DNA from: Bacteroidales bacterium
Lineage (GTDB): Bacteria > Bacteroidota > Bacteroidia > Bacteroidales > UBA932
NCBI GenBank assembly: GCA_017442315.1
Contig: JAFRZX010000042.1
Span: 19,101 to 83,100, forward strand
Reading direction: 5' to 3'
DNA: 64,000 bases
The position numbers and the translations under genes are program-made. The notes under the pieces were generated by a model. That model had not been told where the DNA came from, made no database searches, and worked only from the letters and a program-made list of their open reading frames with translations. Shown here in pieces: positions 1-9,411 of this stretch. The first letter of the stretch is position 1. Every line of letters starts with the position of its first letter.

Positions 1-1831
1 AGACATATACACCTATATTGCCTGCCAGAGGTCCATAAAGCTTGCCTTCCTCTGCAACGGAAGCTGCTCCGATGAACTTATTGTCAAGACCCTGTGATGT
101 AAGAGATGAGAATGCTACATCTTCCTTAGTACTTACAGTCGTTCCAAGAACCTCGGCAACAGCCTGAAGATCTTCAAGACCTGAAATTTTCTCTGCAACT
201 TCAGCAGCCTTCTTCTCACCCACCTTCTCTTTGTAAAGAATATTGCTTATGGCAGAGGAAACCTCCTTGAGATCAGTATATCCTTCCTTGTGCGCTGCCT
301 TGAGAGCCGCTACAATGAAATAATTGTTGTTTACGGTAATGATATTTGACACATCACCTGGCTTAGCCTCGAAAGCCCATCTTGTAACTTCCTTGGTATT
401 TTCCACTGCTCCAAGCCTATCTGAACTTTCGAGCATCTTGTTTACCGGATGTGCATAAAGACCTTCCTCGTTAAGGGCATTCTTGAATGACTCATACTTT
501 CCAGCTGACTTGGTAGCAAACGTATTAGCCTTTGCATAATAACCGTTTACAGTCTCCTTGCTTGCTACAGCCTTTCTTTCAAGTACAGCAACTCTTTTCT
601 TTGCAACAGGAGCTCTTGTATCGAGAACCTTGAAAACAAGACCGTTTACGGTGATTTCACTGTTCTTCTTTGCAGTCATCACATCCTCAAAGCCAGGAGT
701 CTGAGTAATCCATATAGGCTCTGCAACATTAAGAAGACTGTCAACGTTCTCTGAATTTGCAGGTGCATACTTAACATATACGGAATCAGGAACCATAGCT
801 TCATCCATAACCCTTACTGCATAGAAGGTATTATTGTTTGAAAGGACCTCAGACACAGAAGCACCCTTCTGGAAAGCATAGTCATTAACTACCTTTGCAA
901 CAGAATTCAGTTCACCTGCCTTGTACCAATGGTTATCATACTGTCTGTCTGAATTGGCAAGAAGGAATCCCTTCATGTTTTCAGCAGCAGCAAATTCATC
1001 ATAAACATCGATTACAGCCTGGTTAGCAGCAGCTATATCATCAGCTGAAGGAACCACTTCAAACACTACATACTCTATATCCCTGCTTGCCTGCTGCTTG
1101 TAGAACTTCTTATGAGAATTATAATAATCCTTGATTTCATTTTCTGAAACAACAATTGTAGTATCCTTCTGATAACCATAAGGAACCAGAACAAATTCCA
1201 CATCAAAAGTATTATTATTCTCAGCTATGTCCTCATTGAGCATAAGTGTATTGGTAAAGTTGCTCTGATTAAAAAGAGACATGTATTTTGCATAATACTG
1301 CTGAGTCTTTGCCGCCTCCTGAAGATAATTCCAGTAAAGCTTCAGACGTCCGGTCTCATCTGATTCCATATAGCTGATGAATTCAAGAAGCATATCCTTT
1401 GAAAAAACACCCTGCTCATTGAAGAATGCCTGATTCTGAGAAATCACAGGAGAAGATATATCACCTGAAACAATAGCTACCATTTCCTCTTCACCCACAT
1501 GTATACCAGCCTTTTCAGCATTCTTTATGAAAAGATGCTTATCGATAAGGGACTGCCATGCCGCATTCCTTATCGACTGCTGCTGCTGTTCGTTCTGAAC
1601 AGATGAACCTGTAGTGATTTCGTTGATTGTAGTAAACTTTTCCACATCTGTCTGGAAATCAACATAAGAGATAGACTTTCCATCAATTTCACCTACATCA
1701 TATTTTGATGACATAGAAGAAGATACAGACTGAAGTGTAGTCGGATCAATAATGAATGATAACAATGCCACTGCAATAAGCACTGTTATAAAGATTCCGA
1801 ACTTTACACGGATTTTTTCAAGTACTGCCAT
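1..1831 (-). CDS. ppiD: PpiD/SurA-like periplasmic peptidyl-prolyl isomerase (C-terminus cut by window edge)
   Basis: About 610 residues are readable from ATG at 1829-1831 to the window edge; the C-terminus lies outside. The N-terminus (MAVLEKIRVKFG) is followed by one hydrophobic helix, roughly residues 12-28, an uncleaved anchor as in PpiD, then a SurA-N-like region (SLIDKHLFIKNAEKAG, near residues 95-110) and long stretches resembling the central and parvulin-like parts of Bacteroidota PpiD proteins. The family is a membrane-anchored periplasmic foldase that helps newly secreted outer-membrane proteins. It is the last gene of the minus-strand run coaX / barrel / TPR / lptC / ppiD, 64 bases downstream of lptC. 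Parvulin activity is not established: the catalytic residues of this domain are often lost in the family. Confidence 0.82.
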   Translation of the reverse strand, partial: MAVLEKIRVKFGIFITVLIAVALLSFIIDPTTLQSVSSSMSSKYDVGEIDGKSISYVDFQTDVEKFTTINEITTGSSVQNEQQQQSIRNAAWQSLIDKHLFIKNAEKAGIHVGEEEMVAIVSGDISSPVISQNQAFFNEQGVFSKDMLLEFISYMESDETGRLKLYWNYLQEAAKTQQYYAKYMSLFNQSNFTNTLMLNEDIAENNNTFDVEFVLVPYGYQKDTTIVVSENEIKDYYNSHKKFYKQQASRDIEYVVFEVVPSADDIAAANQAVIDVYDEFAAAENMKGFLLANSDRQYDNHWYKAGELNSVAKVVNDYAFQKGASVSEVLSNNNTFYAVRVMDEAMVPDSVYVKYAPANSENVDSLLNVAEPIWITQTPGFEDVMTAKKNSEITVNGLVFKVLDTRAPVAKKRVAVLERKAVASKETVNGYYAKANTFATKSAGKYESFKNALNEEGLYAHPVNKMLESSDRLGAVENTKEVTRWAFEAKPGDVSNIITVNNNYFIVAALKAAHKEGYTDLKEVSSAISNILYKEKVGEKKAAEVAEKISGLEDLQAVAEVLGTTVSTKEDVAFSSLTSQGLDNKFIGAASVAEEGKLYGPLAGNIGVYV

Positions 1832-1895
1832 TTTATTAATTATTTTAGATTATTTCCGCAAAAAGCTATTGGGGTGCGAAGATAGTAATTTTCTG

Positions 1896-2531
1896 TCAAT
1901 CTACGTTATTTTTTTTAAACGGTCCTACAAAATTGACAGAATCCACAACGACTTGCGTAGTATCCTTAACCACAAAGCCATAACTGTTGAAAGGATTAAA
2001 GAGTTTTGAATCTCTAGCCCTCTGATCTGATTCCATGCCATATCCCTGTGAAAAACCGTCCGGAGAGTACATTCGTACATAACAATGGGTGTATATTTTC
2101 TCTTCCTTCTGGTCCCAATAGAGAGTATCGGTTTCCATCACCTCCTGATTGATAAGATTCTTTACCACCACATTTCCATAAGCTTCCCAGGTCTCCCTTC
2201 CATCCTTATACTGGACATGCTTTGCATTATCAGCTTCGATTTCCGTTTCAAGCATCCCTTCATCTGTGTATCCGAATACAGAAAAGCCTTCAGGAAAAAG
2301 TTCATAAGACAGTGAATCGTTCTCAAATCTCTGCATCAGGTCAGCTTCAGCCCTCATCTGTATATGTCCGTTTTCGCTATGCACAATGAACATGTCATTC
2401 ACAGTCTGCACAGGAGTTTCAGACAGTACAAGTGATTCAGCTTCAGCCAATTTTCCTTTACATGAATAAACGACGAAAGCAACCGCTGATGCGGTTGCAA
2501 TCATCTTGAACATATTGAATATCCTATCCAA
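1896..2531 (-). CDS. lptC: LptC, LPS-export ABC transporter periplasmic component
   Basis: A 211-residue lipoprotein; the signal ends in VYSC, putting the acylated Cys at residue 24. The body has the alternating short beta-strand pattern of the LptC/OstA-like fold, with family-typical phrases such as EIEADNAKHVQYKDGRETWE and VMETDTLYWDQKEEKIYTH. LptC links the inner-membrane LptBFG transporter to LptA and carries lipopolysaccharide across the periplasm. E. coli LptC is membrane-anchored, whereas the lipoprotein form is usual in Bacteroidota. It starts 6 bases after the upstream TPR gene, so it is co-transcribed. The lipoprotein LptE gene lies 52 kb away in this window. Confidence 0.88.
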   Translation of the reverse strand: MDRIFNMFKMIATASAVAFVVYSCKGKLAEAESLVLSETPVQTVNDMFIVHSENGHIQMRAEADLMQRFENDSLSYELFPEGFSVFGYTDEGMLETEIEADNAKHVQYKDGRETWEAYGNVVVKNLINQEVMETDTLYWDQKEEKIYTHCYVRMYSPDGFSQGYGMESDQRARDSKLFNPFNSYGFVVKDTTQVVVDSVNFVGPFKKNNVD

Positions 2532-2537
2532 CGGTTA

Positions 2538-3869
2538 TTATTTCTGAGTTCTTACAATAGTAGTTGCCCTAAGACCTCCGCAAGATACAGTGTATGACTG
2601 ACCATCCTCAACTCCATACATGAATGCTTCCGCTGTCTGAGGAAAATAAGCAGAATACTGTCTGATAAGATTAGAGGCATCTTCAGCCAGAGTTTCATCA
2701 GCAGCCTTTGCCTTATTCATATAATCTACAGCTACCCAGTATTTAGCCCTCTGTTCTATATCATTTCCTGAACAAACAAGACTGCCCCAGATTGTACCTA
2801 AAAGCATATAAGCCTTTCCATCATACAGATCAGAAAGCTCTACAGCATCCTGAGCAGCCTTTACTGCCCTTGCATTATTGCTGTTCTTATAACAGAAGGC
2901 CGCAAGTTCCACATTATAATCTGCATCAGTATCTGCATCCGACTGCTCTGAAGCTATAGCCTCTTCCATGAATTTCACTGCATTATCAACATCTCCTCTT
3001 GAAGAATAGAGCTTATAGAGATTGTAAGCAGATGAGTGAGATGGCTCAAGGTTATACCATGTCTGCATTGCATTCACGAACAGATCGTTATCTGTACATC
3101 CTTCAGTCTTTATCATCATATTGACAATAGTCTTTGCAATACTTAGATTCTGAGGATCAGCTTCATATCTTGGAGTGAAAAGTTCCACCAGATTCTCGCA
3201 GCTTGCAACCTGACTTCCTATGAAAAGTTTCTCTATATCATCAAGATTCTTTGCAATAAGACGTCCTTCAGTTTCATTCTTAGGAGTCTTCTCACCAAGA
3301 TACTTTACAGAATTTTCATATGCATTTATCACATTTTCCGCTGAAATATCACCTTCCTGATAAAGATCGCATGCAATCTTCATATAGATAGGGAAAATAT
3401 TAGGAGATGTCTCAGACTGAGTCTGCTCAATAATATCAGTGAATTCTTTATATAGGAATTCAGGTTCACCCTGCTTGAAGTTATACATATCAAGAGCCTT
3501 CTTATTGAGGTTTGATACAGCATACTTAGGCCAATACTGTGCAATCTGATCATAAAGAACAAGAAGCGAGTCAACAAGCTGAGCCTTACGTATAGGATTA
3601 GCCGAATATTTCTTTATTTCACCTTTAAGAAGGGTTGTACCGTTTGAAAGAAGATTATATCTGGAAGTCGGAGGACAATACTTATATGCCTGTCTCCAGT
3701 TAGGAAGTGCAGATTCGTAATTTTTCTGTTTATAATACTCAGTATAATATGACAGATATTCTATACACTTTGTACTGTCCGGGCCATATTTTCCCTGAGC
3801 TGAAGATACGGCAGAGCTGCCTAACAAGACTGAAGCAAAAACTGAAACAATTATTAAAATTCTTCTCAT
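2538..3869 (-). CDS. Secreted TPR protein of the coaX-lptC operon
   Basis: 443 residues with a Sec signal peptide (positively charged MRRI start, hydrophobic stretch, cleavage near SSAQG around residue 25). The rest is almost entirely helical with several TPR-like helix pairs, for example residues 40-66 (YYTEYYKQKNYESALPNWRQ) and around 280-310 (SSRGDVDNAVKFMEEAIAS). No catalytic motif is visible. In Bacteroidota this gene is found between an outer-membrane barrel gene and lptC, which suggests a scaffold in envelope biogenesis; that role is inference. It lies 15 bases after the barrel gene and 6 bases before lptC. Confidence 0.8.
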   Translation of the reverse strand: MRRILIIVSVFASVLLGSSAVSSAQGKYGPDSTKCIEYLSYYTEYYKQKNYESALPNWRQAYKYCPPTSRYNLLSNGTTLLKGEIKKYSANPIRKAQLVDSLLVLYDQIAQYWPKYAVSNLNKKALDMYNFKQGEPEFLYKEFTDIIEQTQSETSPNIFPIYMKIACDLYQEGDISAENVINAYENSVKYLGEKTPKNETEGRLIAKNLDDIEKLFIGSQVASCENLVELFTPRYEADPQNLSIAKTIVNMMIKTEGCTDNDLFVNAMQTWYNLEPSHSSAYNLYKLYSSRGDVDNAVKFMEEAIASEQSDADTDADYNVELAAFCYKNSNNARAVKAAQDAVELSDLYDGKAYMLLGTIWGSLVCSGNDIEQRAKYWVAVDYMNKAKAADETLAEDASNLIRQYSAYFPQTAEAFMYGVEDGQSYTVSCGGLRATTIVRTQK

Positions 3870-3884
3870 AGCAGTATTTATTTT

Positions 3885-5207
3885 TTAATTATATCTCGGT
3901 TTCTGGAACCATATGTCATGTATATTGAATCCTATGACAATCATAGCATATCTTTCCCTTACCATATTGTTCTTCATACTGGATTTCTGACCAAGGTCCA
4001 CTCCCAAAGAAAGACCATTATACCATCTGAATACCGGCAAAGTCAATCCTAAGGTTATACCCATGGAATTGACATTGGTTCCATTGAATTTGTAATACGA
4101 CTGGTCATAATATACTCCGGCACGGTAAGCACATCTCTTTAGATAGTATCTTATATCATTTCTATTAGGCACTATTTCAAATCCTGCACGGAAAGAATGG
4201 GAAACAGAAGATGTGAATGTAGATTCACCTATTGCAGAAAAACCATATGTATTATCCATTCCTGACCTTCTCCAGTCTGACATAACATAATCGAATTCCA
4301 CACTCCACTTTTCACCTCCTTTGAATGCTATACCGACTCCTATCTCGTTTCCGAACCTCACAGATCCCGAATGTTTAAGAGTATCTATATTATGACTCAA
4401 AGTGTCAACCACCCCAGATTGCACAGCATATCTGTAATTAGTGGCATACCCCTTCATTTTAGTACCAAGCTTATATGTAGCTCCTACCACCATCGATACA
4501 TCTCCACCCAGATTCTGTTCATACTGAAGGCCGAATTTTCCTGTAAACCCTCTCAACATAAGTTCACTTCCACTGTTGATGGATCTGTATGAAGCATCAG
4601 TATACTCCATATTGGTGACCTTGTCAATATTTCCAAAATAATATATACCTTCAGCTCCTACCGAGAATTTTTTCCAGAATGTTGCTCCAGCACCAAGAAA
4701 AACCTGATATATGCTTCCTGTTCCGTGGGAATCGTAAGTAATATTGTTTGTCTGACCTATTATGTCAGGATTGCTTTCAATGGCTGTAAAATCATATCCT
4801 ACGTCACTGAACGGCGTTATTCCTACCATTATCGCAGATGATTTCCATATAGGAAAACTCATAACGAAATCATATATATTGAAAGTATTCTTCGCTGATC
4901 TGAGGTCACCTTGACTATATATAGTATTTTTCTGTGAAAGTCCGAAATCAGCCATGAAAGACAATGTATCCCTGGCTGTAACCGCTGCAGGATTAAGATA
5001 GTTTATGAATCTTCTGTTTCTGGTAGCTATACCTACTCCACCCATACTCTTATTATATGCAGTCCCCTCTTTTGATATATCACCGATTCCATATATGGAA
5101 TAAGGGGAATAAGCTCCATAAGCGCCATCCTGAGCTGAGACAGAGACACTTATAAAAATAATAAAGGAGAACAGCAGAATCCTTTCAATCTTTTCTATCA
5201 TATTCAA
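3885..5207 (-). CDS. Outer-membrane beta-barrel protein of unknown function
   Basis: 440 residues with an N-terminal signal (about residues 1-25, ending SVSAQDG). The mature part is Gly/Tyr/Ser-rich with alternating amphipathic strands and ends at an aromatic-rich C-terminus, consistent with a barrel of about 14-16 strands resembling the FadL/long-chain-fatty-acid-transporter type annotated in Bacteroidota. The start SPYSIYGIGDISKEG and the motif SMGGVGIATRN are typical of these paralogues. The gene overlaps the 3' end of coaX by 23 bases, a sign of translational coupling. The substrate, if it is a transporter, cannot be told from the sequence. Confidence 0.78.
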   Translation of the reverse strand: MNMIEKIERILLFSFIIFISVSVSAQDGAYGAYSPYSIYGIGDISKEGTAYNKSMGGVGIATRNRRFINYLNPAAVTARDTLSFMADFGLSQKNTIYSQGDLRSAKNTFNIYDFVMSFPIWKSSAIMVGITPFSDVGYDFTAIESNPDIIGQTNNITYDSHGTGSIYQVFLGAGATFWKKFSVGAEGIYYFGNIDKVTNMEYTDASYRSINSGSELMLRGFTGKFGLQYEQNLGGDVSMVVGATYKLGTKMKGYATNYRYAVQSGVVDTLSHNIDTLKHSGSVRFGNEIGVGIAFKGGEKWSVEFDYVMSDWRRSGMDNTYGFSAIGESTFTSSVSHSFRAGFEIVPNRNDIRYYLKRCAYRAGVYYDQSYYKFNGTNVNSMGITLGLTLPVFRWYNGLSLGVDLGQKSSMKNNMVRERYAMIVIGFNIHDIWFQKPRYN

Positions 5208-5898
5208 CAGCTATTAAAGCCAACCCCATCAAAACGAGATTACAAACTACAAAGATGGAGTTTTTCATTCTTTTTGCAAAATAAATCGCATCACCACCCG
5301 TAAAAACATTTACATTTTCAGGATGTTGCAAAATGTATCCGCTGATTTCAAACATCATGCCTGATATGACACCGGATTCTATTGAAGTAGATAAGTTATA
5401 TCCATTTTCCGTTATTTCAAGAGGGGTATCAAGTAAGGGAAGGGATTTTGCATAACGGTTCAAAGCCTTGAATCTCATTCTGCATCCTAAAGAAACGTTT
5501 CCTCCCGAATAATTACCATCTGCATCAATGAAATCTACTGTCATTGTAGTACCGAAATCAAATATAGTACAGTCTCTTCCATTGAAAAGATATCTTGAAG
5601 CTATTATAGATGCGGCCCTGTCAGGAGTAAGATGACCTGGTATAGAATATTTTTCAAATATTACTCTATCTGCTATTACAAGTTTCTCACAACAAGATTC
5701 CAGCTTATTTATGTTCTGAGTTGAAAAATTTCTTAAACTGCTCAGCACCATTATATCGGGTTTTTCCTTTTCTATGATGGATAATATGAAATCCATCATC
5801 TTCTCACCCTGATACCTGAAAGTCCTTCCTATGGTCACTCCGTCGCACCATGAAGCTTTCAAAGCCGTGTTTCCTATATCTATAACAAGATTAGCCAC
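5185..5898 (-). CDS. coaX: Type III pantothenate kinase
   Basis: 237 residues, slightly short for the family. The first phosphate-binding loop is clear (LVIDIGNTALKAS, residues 4-16), followed by the pantothenate/phosphate segment DRAASIIASRYLF, the second nucleotide-binding motif DFGTTMTVDFIDADG with the catalytic Asp region, and SGVISGMM near the C-terminus. CoaX catalyses the first step of coenzyme A synthesis, ATP-dependent phosphorylation of pantothenate, in the cytoplasm; it is insensitive to CoA feedback and needs a monovalent cation. It is the first gene of the envelope operon and its 3' end overlaps the barrel gene. Confidence 0.93.
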   Translation of the reverse strand: MANLVIDIGNTALKASWCDGVTIGRTFRYQGEKMMDFILSIIEKEKPDIMVLSSLRNFSTQNINKLESCCEKLVIADRVIFEKYSIPGHLTPDRAASIIASRYLFNGRDCTIFDFGTTMTVDFIDADGNYSGGNVSLGCRMRFKALNRYAKSLPLLDTPLEITENGYNLSTSIESGVISGMMFEISGYILQHPENVNVFTGGDAIYFAKRMKNSIFVVCNLVLMGLALIAVEYDRKD

Positions 5899-5934
5899 TT
5901 CCTTTATATTTTATGACCTGCAAATGTACAAAAA

Positions 5935-8900
5935 TTACTGTAACTTCTTTAGAACAGAATAAGCTTTGGAAATACTGTCAATATTACGTGAAAATATTCT
6001 CAGACGATCATCATTCTGCTTCAGCTCAAAAAGAGAAGGATTCTTTGATACATTTTCAAGAACCTTTGCAAACTTGTCACTTTTATAATATCGGGATAAT
6101 GGATTTGAAATAAAGAATGCTATCATCACTCCATTCTTTATTATTATCTTTTCAAATCCTGTATTCTTTCCAAGCTGTCTTATCCTTACAATGTCAAACA
6201 ATCTGCAAAGTTCTTCCGGCATGGTTCCGAAACGGTCTGTAAGCCTGCTTCTCATTGTATCAAGTTCCTTATCAGATGAAAGAGAATCCAATTCCTTATA
6301 AATCCTTATTTTTTCAGCAGTAACATCTATATATCCGTCAGGGATCAAAGCAATCTGATCAGTCTCTATGGTACAGTCTGATATATAACTGTCGTCTATG
6401 TTTCTTGAAGACAATCCAGTCTCCACTCCTAATTCTTCCATAGCTTCGGCGAGGATCTTCTGATATGTTTCAAATCCCATATCAGTAATGAAACCACTTT
6501 GTTCAGCCCCCAGCAGATTTCCTGCACCCCTTATATCAAGATCCTGCATTGCTATATTGAAACCGCTTCCTAAATCCGAAAAAGCTTCTATAGCTTTAAG
6601 TCTCCTTCTTGCATCTTCCGTTATAGACACCAAAGGAGGAACCATCAGGTAACAGAAAGCTCGCTTGTTTGATCTTCCTACACGTCCTCTTAACTGATGA
6701 AGGTCACTCAAACCTATATTCTGGGCCTGATTTATTATTATAGTGTTGGCATTAGGTATGTCAAGACCGTTTTCTATGATTGTGGTACATAACAGCATAT
6801 CATAATCTCCTGCCATGAAGTCCAGTATCTTATTTTCAAGAACCTTTGACTCCATCTGGCCATGAGCAATGCAAATCTTCATATCAGGAACCAATCTATG
6901 AAGAATATCATGAATAGATTGAAGTTCTTCCACTCTGTTATGTACAAAAAACAATTGCCCTCCCCTGTTAAGTTCATACCTTATGATCTTTCTTACCTCA
7001 TCATGGTCGAAAAGCATTATTTCAGTCTGTACCGGTATTCTGTTTGGAGGTGGAGTGTTTATGATAGACAGGTCTCTTGCACCCAATAGAGAAAACTGAA
7101 GTGTGCGAGGTATAGGGGTTGCTGTCAAAGTAAGAGTATCGACAGAAGCTTTCAGCTGTCGTAATTTCTCCTTGGCTCCTACACCGAATTTCTGTTCTTC
7201 ATCTATTATAAGCAATCCAAGATCCTTGAATTCAAAGCCCTTTCCTATAAGTTTATGCGTACCTATGACAATATCAAGGATTCCCGACTTCAATTTCTTC
7301 TGGATATCACTTATTTCCTTTGCTGTACGCAATCTGCTTACATAATCTATATTGCAAGGAAAATCTTTAAGACGATTTCTGAATGTATTATAATGCTGAA
7401 GAGCCAGAATAGTAGTAGGAACCAATACTGCAACCTGCTTGCTGTCCGCTACAGCCTTGAAAGCTGCTCTGACAGCTACTTCTGTCTTTCCAAACCCTAC
7501 ATCACCACATACAAGTCTATCCATAGGACAGGTATCTTCCATATCTCTCTTGACAGCATAAACCGCCTTTTCCTGATCAGGTGTATCTTCATACATAAAA
7601 GATGATTCAAGCTCCTGCTGCAAATAAGTATCTGCAGAAAAAGCAAAACCACGAGCACTCTTACGCTTTGCATACAGCTGTATAAGATCCTTGGCTATAT
7701 CCTTTACTTTTGACTTTGTTCCGGCTTTGAGATTCTGCCATACCCTGGATCCCAGCTTATGTATCTTGGGAGGTTCAGAATCCTTTGATTTATAACGGGA
7801 AATCTTATGAAGAGCATGAACGGATACAAAAACCACATCATTATCCTTATAAGTAAGCTTTACAACTTCATGCATCCTTCCCTTATCATCTTTCATTCTC
7901 ACAAGACCGCCGAAAATACCTACTCCATAATCTATATGGACTACATAATCACCTATAGCGAAAGAGGTAAGATCATTTATAGTAAGCTGCTCGCTTCTGT
8001 CAACAGTCCTACGGATACTGACACGATGAAAACGGTCAAATATCTCATGGTCACTGTAACAACATACCTTATTGTCATGATCGATGAAACCGTTATGGAT
8101 ATTGCAGCCGGATATGAATTCAGGAAGAAGTCCTCCGTTCTGTGAAAGTATGGATTTAAGTCTATCGAGCTGAGATTGCTTCTCACCATATATCCTGACC
8201 CTATACCCCTTTTCCATGCAACTTCTTATATCCTCAGTAAGCAGTTCGAAGTTCTTATTGAACACCGGCTGAGGTGATATATTGAACTCCACATAATCTG
8301 TTTGCTGTCTTGAAAGCGGAAGTTCCATATATATTCTTCGGAACCTGCCCACGGAAGCAAAGAAGTCCTTGTTATTGTACATAGCTGAAGAATCCAGCCA
8401 TAAAAGAGTATCGGAAGGAAGAATATCCATTATGCTGATTGTCATGGAATCCTCGTCTGATACTATTATATCGGGATATATCTCCGCATTATCAACTTTC
8501 TGTACAGAAAGCTGGGTATTGCAGTCGAACATATTCAAAGATTCTATTTCGTCACCGAAAAAGGATACTCTGACAGGATTGCTGTAAGAATATGAAAATA
8601 TATCCAATATAGCTCCACGTACGGCAAACTGACCAGGTTCTGAAACAAAATCCACCCTTTCAAATCCGCTGTTGAACAATATATCCACCATATCATCCCG
8701 ACCCGATTCATCCCCCACCGAAAGTTTCAATATGGATTGACGTATCTTTTCCTCAGAAGGTATCCCCTCCTCTATAGCTGCCGGATAAGTGACAATGAAC
8801 AACTGCTCTCCCTTATTTTCAAGTATCTTTCCTATTGCGGATGTCCTCTGTACTCCCAAAGAAGATTTATAATTACTCCTCTCAAGACTTTTTCCAGAAG

Positions 8901-9123
8901 CAGGCATAAAGAACACTTTATCCCCTTCAATAAGATTATACAGATCCGAAGCACAATATTCTGCAGAATCCTTATCAGGTAGTACAATCATCTGAAGTCC
9001 ATCTTTATCAATCTGAGAAACAATGAACCACCTTGCTGATAAAAACAATCCGCTGCAGAATACCTCATCGGTATCCGCAATCTTTTCCGCTAATATACTT
9101 GTGCCTTTCTTACTTATTAACAT
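5935..9123 (-). CDS. mfd: Mfd, transcription-repair coupling factor
   Basis: 1062 residues in the expected order: N-terminal UvrB-homology modules, an RNA-polymerase-interacting CarD-like domain (GDYVVHIDYGVGIFGG, about residues 395-410), then the RecG-like translocase with Walker A GDVGFGKTE, a DEEQ box (LLIIDEEQKFGVG), TATPIPRTL and the QLRGRVGRS motif VI, and a C-terminal TRCF domain. Mfd removes RNA polymerase stalled at lesions and recruits UvrA. It is slightly shorter than E. coli Mfd (1148) because the N-terminal modules are compact. It is the outermost minus-strand gene next to the AT-rich candidate origin. Confidence 0.96.
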   Translation of the reverse strand: MLISKKGTSILAEKIADTDEVFCSGLFLSARWFIVSQIDKDGLQMIVLPDKDSAEYCASDLYNLIEGDKVFFMPASGKSLERSNYKSSLGVQRTSAIGKILENKGEQLFIVTYPAAIEEGIPSEEKIRQSILKLSVGDESGRDDMVDILFNSGFERVDFVSEPGQFAVRGAILDIFSYSYSNPVRVSFFGDEIESLNMFDCNTQLSVQKVDNAEIYPDIIVSDEDSMTISIMDILPSDTLLWLDSSAMYNNKDFFASVGRFRRIYMELPLSRQQTDYVEFNISPQPVFNKNFELLTEDIRSCMEKGYRVRIYGEKQSQLDRLKSILSQNGGLLPEFISGCNIHNGFIDHDNKVCCYSDHEIFDRFHRVSIRRTVDRSEQLTINDLTSFAIGDYVVHIDYGVGIFGGLVRMKDDKGRMHEVVKLTYKDNDVVFVSVHALHKISRYKSKDSEPPKIHKLGSRVWQNLKAGTKSKVKDIAKDLIQLYAKRKSARGFAFSADTYLQQELESSFMYEDTPDQEKAVYAVKRDMEDTCPMDRLVCGDVGFGKTEVAVRAAFKAVADSKQVAVLVPTTILALQHYNTFRNRLKDFPCNIDYVSRLRTAKEISDIQKKLKSGILDIVIGTHKLIGKGFEFKDLGLLIIDEEQKFGVGAKEKLRQLKASVDTLTLTATPIPRTLQFSLLGARDLSIINTPPPNRIPVQTEIMLFDHDEVRKIIRYELNRGGQLFFVHNRVEELQSIHDILHRLVPDMKICIAHGQMESKVLENKILDFMAGDYDMLLCTTIIENGLDIPNANTIIINQAQNIGLSDLHQLRGRVGRSNKRAFCYLMVPPLVSITEDARRRLKAIEAFSDLGSGFNIAMQDLDIRGAGNLLGAEQSGFITDMGFETYQKILAEAMEELGVETGLSSRNIDDSYISDCTIETDQIALIPDGYIDVTAEKIRIYKELDSLSSDKELDTMRSRLTDRFGTMPEELCRLFDIVRIRQLGKNTGFEKIIIKNGVMIAFFISNPLSRYYKSDKFAKVLENVSKNPSLFELKQNDDRLRIFSRNIDSISKAYSVLKKLQ

Positions 9124-9411
9124 TATAGGTATTTTTTGGTTGATAACCTGTTGATAAACCTGTTTAAAACAAATGAAAACTAATTTGGCAAATGAAAGTT
9201 ATCCGTATATACCGGCAATTAAAATTCATTTCAAAAAAAACTTAATATTTTTTATCAATCAATTTACATCAGGGTTATCAACATGTATCACAATATATAA
9301 ATATATGATATTTAAATATTTGCACTTATTATCAACATATCAACAATAAAATAATAAACATCATTTATTAAAAATAAAATATATATTTGTATATAATTAT
9401 TTTGTTGTGAT
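9124..9411. other. Candidate replication origin: AT-rich gap with DnaA-box-like 9-mers
   Basis: A 288-base non-coding gap between divergent mfd and ruvB. Exact TTATCAACA occurs at 9275-9283 and 9329-9337 and, in reverse complement, at 9149-9157; one-mismatch versions are at 9138-9146 (reverse) and 9337-9345. The consensus DnaA box is TTATNCACA or close relatives. The ruvB side, about 9338-9400, is almost pure A/T and would suit a DNA-unwinding element. Transcription diverges from this point on both sides. There is no dnaA gene nearby, so the call rests on box clustering, AT content and gene orientation only. Confidence 0.5.
9382..9389 (+). promoter_or_regulatory. Bacteroidota -7 element upstream of ruvB
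   Basis: TATATTTG matches the TAnnTTTG -7 consensus of Bacteroidota primary-sigma promoters and lies 22 bases before the ruvB ATG, inside the AT-rich gap. No clear TTTG -33 element is seen at the ideal distance. Confidence 0.5.

Noticed and set aside
1752-2009. Plus-strand frame opposite ppiD/lptC
   Set aside because: It spans the gap between two minus-strand genes and is antisense to both; no homology or promoter.
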